From: Candidatus Gastranaerophilales bacterium
GTDB lineage: Bacteria; Cyanobacteriota; Vampirovibrionia; Gastranaerophilales; Gastranaerophilaceae
Direction: 5' to 3'
DNA length: 39,163 nt
Assembly (NCBI GenBank): GCA_944323135.1
Contig: CALURI010000018.1
Span: 1 to 39,163, forward strand
The notes under the pieces are model-generated. The model was not told where the DNA came from and searched no databases. It worked only from the letters and a program-made list of their open reading frames with translations. The first letter of the stretch is position 1. Each line of letters opens with the position of its first letter. The position numbers and the translations under genes are program-made. Of the stretch, positions 33,072-39,163 are shown piece by piece.

Positions 33072-35609
33072 ATGGAAAATATATTGGAGAATCTTAACAA
33101 AGAGCAGAGAGATGCTGTTCAAACCGTACAAGGTCCATTACTTGTACTTGCAGGGGCAGGCAGTGGAAAAACTAAATTACTTACCTCAAGAATTGCTTAT
33201 TTAATACAAAACGGTGTAAGGCCAAGAAATATTTTAGCAGTTACATTTACCAACAAGGCAGCCAAAGAGATGAAAGAACGTCTCGGAAATATTTTGGGTG
33301 AAAATGTTGTTAAATATATGTGGGTAGGGACTTTCCACGGAATTTGCGGGAGAATTTTAAGAGAAAATATTGAAAATTACAGTTTCCAATCCGGCAAAAG
33401 GTTAGACAAAAATTTTTCTATTTATGATGAAACTGACAGTAATGCAGTAATTAAACAGGCTATAAAAAAATTAAACCTTGATGATAAAGTATATCAGCCA
33501 AAACTTGTAAAAGCAGTAATATCCAATGCAAAAAACAAAATGCAAGATGCCTATACATTTGCAACTTTTGCAAGAGATTTCAAATCACAAAAAATTGCAT
33601 CTATTTATGAAGAATATGAAAATGCTTTAAACAATAACAATGCAATTGATTTTGACGATATGCTTATGCTAACCGTAAAACTTCTTGAACAATGCAAAGA
33701 CGTTCGTCAATTGTATTATGACAGATTTCAACATATTCTTGTAGATGAGTTTCAGGATACAAACATGGCTCAATACAAACTTATTAATATGTTATACACA
33801 AATCTCGAACAGGATATTCCTGATGAACGTTCATTATGCGTAGTTGGTGATGTTGACCAGTCAATTTATAGTTGGCGTGGTGCTGATTACACTATCATTT
33901 TAAACTTCCAAAAAGATTTTAAAAAGACAAAACTAATTAAACTGGAACAAAATTACCGCTCAACTGCTAATATTTTGAATGTTGCAAACGCAATTATCGA
34001 AAACAATACAGAGCGTGTAGATAAAGTTCTTTATTCAAACAAAGGCGAAGGCGAGCTTATTGATTACTTTGAAGCTCAAGACGAAGCTGATGAAGCAAAC
34101 TTTATTGCAAGCAGAATAAAACAGGATTCAGGCGGAGATTATAACCGCTATGCAATTCTCTATCGTACAAATTCCCAATCCCGAGCCCTTGAAGAAGCAT
34201 GCATGGCAGCAGGAATTCCATACAGAATTTACGGCGGATTAAAATTTTATGACCGTAAAGAAATTAAAGATATAATCGCTTATTTAAAATTAATCTACAA
34301 CCCTGATGATTCACAAAGTTTCAGACGTATAGTAAACGTTCCGAAACGTGCAATAGGTGATACTACAATCAAAAATCTTGCAGATTTTGCAGATAAAGAA
34401 GATATAAGCCTTTTCCAAGCCTGCCAAAGAATAGAAGAAGCAGTAGAAATCCCTCCAAGAACACGTTCTAAACTAAAAGATTTTTCACAGTTAATTTTAA
34501 AATTTAAAGATGCTGTTACTTCATACACTTTGCAGGAGTTTGTAACTCTTGTTATAGAAAAAACAAGATATTTAGCAGAATTGCAGTCTCAAAACACTCC
34601 TGAAAGTGAAGCGGATATTGAAAACTTGCAGGAATTGGTAAATGTAGCCGGTGAATTTGTCCCTGAAGAATCTGATAATGCCTTAGGTGAATTTTTACAA
34701 CAAGTAGCACTTGTTTCAGACCTTGACGGAATGGACGATATTTCCAACAACGTAACCTTGATGACTCTTCACTCTGCAAAAGGTCTGGAATTCCCTGTAG
34801 TATTTTTAGCAGGCTGTGATGAAGGTGTATTCCCTCATCAAAGAACCTTCAATATTCCGTCAGAAATGGAAGAAGAACGCCGTTTGATGTACGTAGGTGT
34901 AACCCGTGCGGAAGAAAAATTATATCTTACATCAGCCAAACGCCGTCAGATGTGGGGTGAATATAAATATTACAACCCTTCAAGATTTATTGAAGAAATA
35001 CCCCGCCAATTGTTAAATTCTATAGGATTTGAAGGCTCAACAAGCGGAACTTCAACATTCCAAAATGCTGTATCAAAAGCTAGAACTGGAAAATCTGATT
35101 TTTTATATTCTGCAGCTCAATCAGATAGTTATGGGTATGTAAAACCGTCTTCAGGCTTTGGCAGAGGTTTTGTTGCACCTACAAGAGGACTTGCAACAGG
35201 CAATTCTCTAAGCGACAGACAAAAACAAAATTCAACCTATATTAATAAACAACCGCAAAGAACTCCATCACGCACAATTCTTGTAAAATCAAAAGAAAAT
35301 AAACAACGTGATGAAGAAAGGGTAAAAGAATTTTTTAAAGACAATGCGATAAAACGTATGCTCGAAGAAAAGAAGCAAAAAGAACTGATGCAGCAGCAAG
35401 CAGAAGCAGAACGTCAAAAGAAAATGGAAACAACAACCCCCATTGAATATGTATTTAATGAAGGTGAAAGAGTTTTCCATGACAAGCTCGGTATAGGTCA
35501 TATCAAAGAAGTTACCCAAATCGGAGACAGCATGATGTACACAATCGATTTTGGCCGTCAGGGAGTAAAAGCAATGGATGCAGCTTATGCAAAATTGAAA
35601 AAATTCTAA
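33072..35609 (+). CDS. pcrA: UvrD/PcrA-type DNA helicase (superfamily 1)
   Basis: The 845-residue ATP-dependent 3'-5' helicase unwinds DNA during repair and removes blocks to replication. Motifs in order are LNKEQRDAVQ (Q motif), Walker A AGAGSGKT, Ia TFTNKAAKEM, II VDEFQDTN, III VGDVDQSIYSWRGAD, IV EQNYRST, V LHSAKGLEFPVVFLAGCDEG and VI VGVTRAEEKLYLTSA. The C-terminal tail (basic coil, then VFHDKLGIGHIKEVTQIG) is the Tudor-like RNA polymerase-binding domain of PcrA. I chose the ATG at 33072, which follows GGGAATAGGGAT and starts like other family members; the ORF begins 14 codons earlier. Its stop overlaps the convergent prepilin gene by three bases. Confidence 0.95.
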   Translation: MENILENLNKEQRDAVQTVQGPLLVLAGAGSGKTKLLTSRIAYLIQNGVRPRNILAVTFTNKAAKEMKERLGNILGENVVKYMWVGTFHGICGRILRENIENYSFQSGKRLDKNFSIYDETDSNAVIKQAIKKLNLDDKVYQPKLVKAVISNAKNKMQDAYTFATFARDFKSQKIASIYEEYENALNNNNAIDFDDMLMLTVKLLEQCKDVRQLYYDRFQHILVDEFQDTNMAQYKLINMLYTNLEQDIPDERSLCVVGDVDQSIYSWRGADYTIILNFQKDFKKTKLIKLEQNYRSTANILNVANAIIENNTERVDKVLYSNKGEGELIDYFEAQDEADEANFIASRIKQDSGGDYNRYAILYRTNSQSRALEEACMAAGIPYRIYGGLKFYDRKEIKDIIAYLKLIYNPDDSQSFRRIVNVPKRAIGDTTIKNLADFADKEDISLFQACQRIEEAVEIPPRTRSKLKDFSQLILKFKDAVTSYTLQEFVTLVIEKTRYLAELQSQNTPESEADIENLQELVNVAGEFVPEESDNALGEFLQQVALVSDLDGMDDISNNVTLMTLHSAKGLEFPVVFLAGCDEGVFPHQRTFNIPSEMEEERRLMYVGVTRAEEKLYLTSAKRRQMWGEYKYYNPSRFIEEIPRQLLNSIGFEGSTSGTSTFQNAVSKARTGKSDFLYSAAQSDSYGYVKPSSGFGRGFVAPTRGLATGNSLSDRQKQNSTYINKQPQRTPSRTILVKSKENKQRDEERVKEFFKDNAIKRMLEEKKQKELMQQQAEAERQKKMETTTPIEYVFNEGERVFHDKLGIGHIKEVTQIGDSMMYTIDFGRQGVKAMDAAYAKLKKF

Positions 35610-36373
35610 TAATCCATAACCCAGCCATTTTCCATTAATCTTGCCGTACAACCTGAACCTAATGAGACTTCTGTTGTAGAACATTTTAAATCCCACTTCC
35701 CTGTGGTTTTCCAATAATCATTTGAATTTCCGTTTGCATATACCATTCCCGCTCTTGGATATATTGAAGAAGAACTATCATCACATTTTATATGCCAATA
35801 AAAAACATCTCTACCCCAAGTATTTGGAGCTTTATCTCCATTTACATCAACTATTAGACGCCCCCAATAATTAACATTTCTGTCCATCATTATATTCATT
35901 TTCATACCATTTTTCAAAAATAACCAATAATCTTCTATATTTCCATCGCCGGAATTCGATGATTTCAAATATTTAATGAAACATTTTTTATCAGAAGAAT
36001 CATTACAAACATAATTTCCTGTAATTTCAATATATTTACCTAAAGTTTGCGGAAGGTAACTCGTATATGCTTCATTATCATCCTGCGGGTAGTTTGAAAT
36101 AAAACTTGTTGAACATATATCTGTTACTTCCTCATCTGCAGCCATTTTATTAAAAATTCCGCTTAATAAAGCATAAGCTTGTTTTGCTTGTTGCTCAAGT
36201 ACTTTTTTTTGATAATTTGCAATTAATGAAGGCATTGTCATTGCAGCAACAATTCCAATAATACCAAGCGTAATTAAAACTTCTGCAAGAGTAAAAGCTG
36301 ATTTATATAAATTACACTGTAAATAAACATTTATTTTATTTTGCAAAAAATTTAAAAATATTTTCTTCATCAT
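35606..36373 (-). CDS. Type IV prepilin-like / pseudopilin protein B
   Basis: The 255-residue protein is a paralogue of the prepilin at 30102-30857. The FTLAEVLITLGIIGIVAA helix is nearly identical, and the C-terminal half shares VDVNGDKAPNTWGRDVFYW and a CTARLMENGWVMDY ending with it. Its leader is long (about 26 residues) and ends with Ala rather than Gly before the cleavage site (YKSA then FTLAE), which may slow processing. Cysteines are partly conserved between the two. AGGG lies about nine bases before the ATG. A divergent small HTH gene lies upstream, with the same promoter geometry as at the first copy. Confidence 0.83.
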   Translation of the reverse strand: MMKKIFLNFLQNKINVYLQCNLYKSAFTLAEVLITLGIIGIVAAMTMPSLIANYQKKVLEQQAKQAYALLSGIFNKMAADEEVTDICSTSFISNYPQDDNEAYTSYLPQTLGKYIEITGNYVCNDSSDKKCFIKYLKSSNSGDGNIEDYWLFLKNGMKMNIMMDRNVNYWGRLIVDVNGDKAPNTWGRDVFYWHIKCDDSSSSIYPRAGMVYANGNSNDYWKTTGKWDLKCSTTEVSLGSGCTARLMENGWVMDY

Positions 36374-36415
36374 ATTTTCAAACCCTATAATAACAATATC
36401 TAATTATATAGTTAG

Positions 36416-36444
36416 ATAATACAAGTATACGATTAGATTGTCAA
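36416..36444 (-). promoter_or_regulatory. Promoter of prepilin gene B, with ATCTAAT repeats
   Basis: On the minus strand TTGACA (36439-36444), 17 bases and TATTAT (36416-36421), in TACTTGACAAT as at copy A. Three ATCTAA/TTAGAT sites in both orientations (from about 36398 to 36438) lie over and around the -10 and could be operator half-sites for the small HTH protein. Confidence 0.75.
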
Positions 36445-36457
36445 GTATTTGTCAATA

Positions 36458-36463
36458 TATAGT
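36458..36463 (+). promoter_or_regulatory. -10 element of small HTH gene B, leaderless geometry
   Basis: TATAGT ends six bases before the ATG at 36470, exactly as at copy A. There is no Shine-Dalgarno sequence and no clear -35 at 17 bases. Confidence 0.5.
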
Positions 36464-36469
36464 AATGTA

Positions 36470-36703
36470 ATGAAAAACGAATATATTTTGTCAAAAGATA
36501 ATATCAGAAATACAATAAAACTTTTAACAACCTTTGAAGGGAAAACTCTTACAAGATTAAAAGTTGATATCAATCACAAATATAATAAAACAGATTCTTT
36601 AGAAAATTTAACAAACAAACTCCGTAACGGTACTATAAAAGTAAGTGAACTGTTAGAAGTTTTTGATATTTTAGGATATGACGTTGTTGTAAAAAAGAAA
36701 TAA
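36470..36703 (+). CDS. Small HTH protein B, divergent from prepilin B
   Basis: The 77-residue protein is homologous to the one at 30976: an N-terminal helix pair (IRNTIKLLTTFEGKTLTRLK) then DSLENLTNKLRNGTIKVSEL and LEVFDILGYDVVV. Both are small basic helix-turn-helix proteins opposite a prepilin. I chose the ATG at 36470, which a -10 precedes by six bases, rather than the upstream in-frame TTG at 36449. It ends near a 62-bp repeat array that lies between it and ffh. Confidence 0.68.
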   Translation: MKNEYILSKDNIRNTIKLLTTFEGKTLTRLKVDINHKYNKTDSLENLTNKLRNGTIKVSELLEVFDILGYDVVVKKK

Positions 36704-36762
36704 ATTAATTTCTATTTTATTTTATCTGAATATATAGTTTTTGATTAATGGGTGGAATTTTT

Positions 36763-36833
36763 CGCTAATGTTTAGCTAAGACAAAATAGGTTCATACAAA
36801 ACCTGTTTGGCGGGTAAAACGGCACGCTTTATT
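36763..36833 (-). repeat. 62-bp repeat copies at the ffh 3' end (one good, one degenerate)
   Basis: On the minus strand the ffh stop codon TAA falls inside AAATAAAGCGTGCCG, followed by TACCCGCCA and an AT-rich tail ending TATTTTGTCTTAGCTAAA, the same order as the prs array. A second, degenerate start (ATTAGCG, then CCACCCA) is exactly 62 bp further on. The hairpin of the first copy still pairs, using one G-T pair. Confidence 0.82.
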
Positions 36834-38262
36834 TGAAACGTCGCATCATTTTCATAGCTTTATTCATAGCGTGTTTGCCAAGTTTTCCTTTGAAACCGCC
36901 AAGACCGCCCATGTTACCCATTTTACTCATATCAGGCATTCCTCCGCCCATTTTGCCGAACATACCTTTCATATCAGACATGCCTTTCATCATCATGCGC
37001 ATTGCATCAAACTGTTTTATATATGAATTTATTTCAGCCAAATCCATGCCGCAGCCTTTTGCAATACGTTTTTTACGACTTGTGTTCAACAAATCAGGAT
37101 TTGCACGTTCTTCAGGTGTCATACTTGAGATAAAAACTTCCATTCTCTTGAATTGTTTTTCTCCCTCATGAGAAATTTTATCTCTGTCATCTTTTCCTAT
37201 ACCTAATCCCGGAAGCATGCCGAGTAAATTGCCCATAGAACCGAATGCCTGCATCTGCTTTTGCATTTTTAGAAAATCATTGTAAGAAAAATTATTCTTA
37301 CTCATTTTTTCTTCCAGTTCAAGAGCCTGTTTTTCATCAAAAACTTCCTGAGCACGTTCAACAAGTGAAACAATATCACCCATTCCTAAAATACGAGTTG
37401 CCATACGTTCAGGATAAAAATCTTCCAATGCATTAAGTTTTTCGCCAGTACCTGTCAATTTTACAGGTTTTCCCGTACAATAAACAACACTTAATGCAGC
37501 ACCGCCGCGGCTGTCACCGTCAAGCTTTGTTAAAACAAGACCTGTAAGACCTAACTGTGCATCAAAGTTTTCAGCAACATTAACAGCTTCTTGACCGGTC
37601 ATCGAATCAATTACAAGGAGTTTTTCTGCCGGATGGAAAATTCTGTCGATTAAAAGAAGTTCCGCCATCATATCCGTGTCAATTTGTAAACGTCCTGCGG
37701 TATCTAAAATAAGCGTATTAAATCCGTTCTGGTTAGCATAATCGATTGCCCCGCGCACAATTTGTTGAACATCTTTGCAATCAGGAATTGTAAAAACTTC
37801 GTTATCAATTTCTTTCCCAAGTGTTTGTAACTGAGAAATTGCAGCGGGTCTATAGACATCACAAGCTACAAGAAGCGGTTTTCTGCCTTCTTTTTTTAAT
37901 TTAACTGCAAGTTTGGCAGATGATGTTGTCTTACCTGAACCTTGAAGTCCAAGCATCATTATCAAATTTGGATTACCTGAAAAATCAAGAGGTTTCTGTT
38001 CTTTTCCCAAAAGATTAACAAGTTCGTCATTAACAATTTTAATTAATTGCTGGGAAGGATTTACACCCTCTAAAACTTTTTCACCTTCTGCTTTATCTTT
38101 AATAGAAGAAATAAAAGCTTTAACAACACGTAAATTTACATCAGCGTCTAAAAATGCACGTCTGATTTCACGTAAAGCTTCCTGCATATTTTCTGCAGTA
38201 AGTTCTTTCCCTCCGGTTTTCCCAATAATTTCCTGTAATTTTTCACTTAAACTATCAAACAT
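36829..38262 (-). CDS. ffh: Signal recognition particle GTPase (Ffh/SRP54)
   Basis: It binds the 4.5S RNA and signal sequences of nascent inner-membrane proteins and docks with FtsY. The 477-residue protein has the N domain, then G domain motifs GLQGSGKTTSSAKLA (G1), DVYRPAA, LDTAGRLQ (G3) and TKLDGDSRGGAALS (G4), followed by a Met-rich M domain that binds the RNA and ends in a Gly/Met/Lys tail (GGMPDMSKMGNMGGLGG). TATAAT ends six bases before the ATG with no ribosome site, so it is probably leaderless. The stop codon lies within a 62-bp repeat unit. Confidence 0.98.
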   Translation of the reverse strand: MFDSLSEKLQEIIGKTGGKELTAENMQEALREIRRAFLDADVNLRVVKAFISSIKDKAEGEKVLEGVNPSQQLIKIVNDELVNLLGKEQKPLDFSGNPNLIMMLGLQGSGKTTSSAKLAVKLKKEGRKPLLVACDVYRPAAISQLQTLGKEIDNEVFTIPDCKDVQQIVRGAIDYANQNGFNTLILDTAGRLQIDTDMMAELLLIDRIFHPAEKLLVIDSMTGQEAVNVAENFDAQLGLTGLVLTKLDGDSRGGAALSVVYCTGKPVKLTGTGEKLNALEDFYPERMATRILGMGDIVSLVERAQEVFDEKQALELEEKMSKNNFSYNDFLKMQKQMQAFGSMGNLLGMLPGLGIGKDDRDKISHEGEKQFKRMEVFISSMTPEERANPDLLNTSRKKRIAKGCGMDLAEINSYIKQFDAMRMMMKGMSDMKGMFGKMGGGMPDMSKMGNMGGLGGFKGKLGKHAMNKAMKMMRRFK

Positions 38263-38268
38263 ATTTGA

Positions 38269-38274
38269 ATTATA
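38269..38274 (-). promoter_or_regulatory. -10 element of ffh, leaderless geometry
   Basis: A perfect TATAAT on the minus strand ends six bases before the ffh ATG. The expected -35 position does not match the consensus, and the site lies just after the stop of the upstream small gene. Confidence 0.6.
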
Positions 38275-38281
38275 TCACAAA

Positions 38282-38599
38282 TTAATCTTCGATATTATCA
38301 AAATTCATGTTAGTTTTAATTTTATGATCATGATTGTCTTTATATTTTTGATAAAGAAGCCATGCCGGTATAGAAATAGGGAATGTAAGAATTGTAGCAA
38401 CACCTAAAAGACCTTTTTTAAACCCAGGTTTGTTATTTGGATCAGGATTATCCGGTGCATTTATATCAAGCCCGTAATCTTCTCCGATACCAAAATTAAT
38501 TTTATCAGAAATATTATCTGCATTATTTTGTAAAAATGATTTTGAATTATTCGTTAAATATTTTCTAACATTTGATGATGTAATAGCTTGTATATGCAT
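38282..38599 (-). CDS. Hypothetical small protein with an INFG motif and one hydrophobic segment
   Basis: I do not recognise this 105-residue protein. It has a Ser/Asn-rich N-terminus, the motif KINFGIGEDYG near residue 33, an Asp/Pro/Asn-rich linker (APDNPDPNNKP), one likely membrane segment (LLGVATILTFPISIPAWLLY) and a charged tail. The INFG motif recalls the other unknown protein at 14822-15260. AAGGA lies six bases before the ATG. It precedes ffh by 20 bases in the same direction but ffh appears to have its own -10. The 480-bp gap behind its start holds an sRNA candidate, repeats and tRNA-Ser. Confidence 0.6.
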   Translation of the reverse strand: MHIQAITSSNVRKYLTNNSKSFLQNNADNISDKINFGIGEDYGLDINAPDNPDPNNKPGFKKGLLGVATILTFPISIPAWLLYQKYKDNHDHKIKTNMNFDNIED

Positions 38600-38769
38600 A
38601 ATGCTTCCTTAAAAAAACTTACTTTTCCATGCATTATAAGTCGAAAAATCCTAATTTATGCTACTTTTATAGCAAAATTTTTACATTATTTTACAAATTT
38701 TAAACAGAGAAATAAAACATCATACATTTTTATGATTTCATTTAAGATTTGGTTTGCTAATATATAACC

Positions 38770-38845
38770 ATACTCCTTAGAGAACTAAGATACACATATC
38801 CCTAATCAACAGCTATGCACTTCTAATGTACATAGCTTTTTTTTT
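38770..38845 (+). ncRNA. Candidate small RNA of about 76 nt
   Basis: An extended -10 (TGC then TAATAT, 38758-38763) lies 7 bases before the expected start at about 38770. The transcript would hold a stem CTTAG-AGAA-CTAAG, an unpaired stretch with TATCCCTAATC, and the terminator at 38811-38845. No ORF of note is inside. It does not match any RNA family I recognise (6S, tmRNA, SRP RNA and RNase P are excluded by size and fold). Confidence 0.5.
38811..38845 (+). terminator. Intrinsic terminator of the candidate small RNA
   Basis: AGCTATG pairs with CATAGCT (with two more pairs inside after one mismatch), followed by eight T beyond the stem. This is a strong terminator for the plus strand; no protein gene ends just before it. 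Confidence 0.88.
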
Positions 38846-38960
38846 GAAACGTAGCCGTTTCATCCACCAATCAGATTATAGAACAAATTTTAAAAGTCTA
38901 AACTAAAGAGGAGCGTCCCGCTACACCCACCACTTATGATTTGCGTGAATTTAGAAAAGA
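38846..38960 (+). repeat. Two diverged 62-63-bp repeat copies before tRNA-Ser
   Basis: GAAACG-TAGC-CGTTTC followed by ATCCACCA, and 63 bp later AGCG-TCC-CGCT followed by ACACCCACCA. Both have the order hairpin then [A/C]CCACCA seen in the prs and ffh arrays. The first copy starts right after the T run of the sRNA terminator. The hairpin stem sequences differ but stay complementary. Confidence 0.75.
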
Positions 38961-39076
38961 GTGTAGATGCTTAAGCTGACAATCAAATTTTATACGTAAA
39001 CTAGGATTTTATTTTTATATCTGCTTGACAAAGCATATTTATCAAATACAATTGAAATACATCCGAACAACTGTAT

Positions 39077-39163
39077 GGAGGAGTGCCAGAGCGGTTGATT
39101 GGAGCAGTCTTGAAAACTGTCGTACGTTCACGCGTACCGTGGGTTCGAATCCCACCTCCTCCT
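39077..39163 (+). tRNA. tRNA-Ser (anticodon TGA)
   Basis: The 87-base sequence gives a 7-bp acceptor stem (GGAGGAG with CTCCTCC), an anticodon stem around CTTGAAA, a long variable arm with stem GTACG/CGTAC as expected for serine, and a T arm with loop TTCGAAT. The discriminator is T instead of the G found in nearly all bacterial serine tRNAs. The window ends at this base, so any encoded CCA cannot be seen. Confidence 0.93.

Overview
The window is AT-rich bacterial DNA using the standard genetic code, and it is densely packed: many genes abut or overlap by a few bases. Three things point to a gut-type non-photosynthetic relative of Cyanobacteria (Vampirovibrionia/Melainabacteria, order Gastranaerophilales). 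There are two prepilin-like proteins with the FTLAEVLITLGIIG N-terminus that I associate with that group. A SLOG-fold protein at 32.4-33.0 kb resembles a family annotated in cyanobacteria as 'DNA recombination-mediator protein A'. The primase, sigma factor and DciA set looks bacterial and vertically inherited. The assignment is inference, because there is no rRNA in the window. Both window ends coincide with the 3' ends of tRNA genes (tRNA-Ile(GAT) on the minus strand, tRNA-Ser(TGA) on the plus strand).

Layout. 0-2.5 kb: tRNA-Ile, hsp20, a small XRE regulator, prs, then a tandem 62-bp repeat array that starts at the prs stop codon. 2.5-8.1 kb (minus): nrnA, a YihY/BrkB membrane protein, an HMGL-like aldolase and clpB, with a possible small RNA in the clpB 3' region. 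8.1-14.8 kb: dciA, a CoA-disulfide-reductase/rhodanese fusion, a receiver-first histidine kinase, and a dnaG-rpoD operon. 14.8-20.5 kb: a small lineage-type protein, a LuxR-type HTH protein, lepA, tdk, a TrmB-family regulator, a 154-bp tandem repeat and a Xer recombinase. 20.6-25.7 kb: a secreted TPR protein with a small partner, a repeat-rich protein, an HxlR regulator with a perfect operator, and a PhoU-like (DUF47)/PiT phosphate pair. 25.8-30.1 kb: CDF transporter, AlkD-like protein, NUMOD-like protein opposite an XRE regulator, ispF, HAD phosphatase and NUDIX hydrolase. 30.1-36.7 kb: two copies of a module made of a prepilin gene and a divergent small HTH gene, flanking a HEAT-like protein, the SLOG protein and a PcrA/UvrD helicase. 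36.7-39.2 kb: more 62-bp repeats, ffh, a small protein, a candidate sRNA, further repeat copies and tRNA-Ser.

How it works together. Most genes are housekeeping: replication and transcription initiation (dciA, dnaG, rpoD), protein quality and targeting (hsp20, clpB, lepA, ffh), nucleotide supply (prs, tdk, nrnA, NUDIX), DNA repair (AlkD-like, PcrA) and isoprenoid synthesis (ispF). Four observations stand out. (1) A dispersed 62-bp repeat family sits at the 3' ends of transcription units and has a hairpin that appears to covary. (2) A duplicated prepilin/small-HTH module has overlapping divergent promoters of matching geometry. (3) At least nine genes have a -10 hexamer ending 6-8 bp before the start codon and no Shine-Dalgarno sequence, implying leaderless mRNAs. 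(4) There are two candidate small RNAs ending in strong intrinsic terminators. No CRISPR array, insertion sequence, prophage or rRNA was seen.
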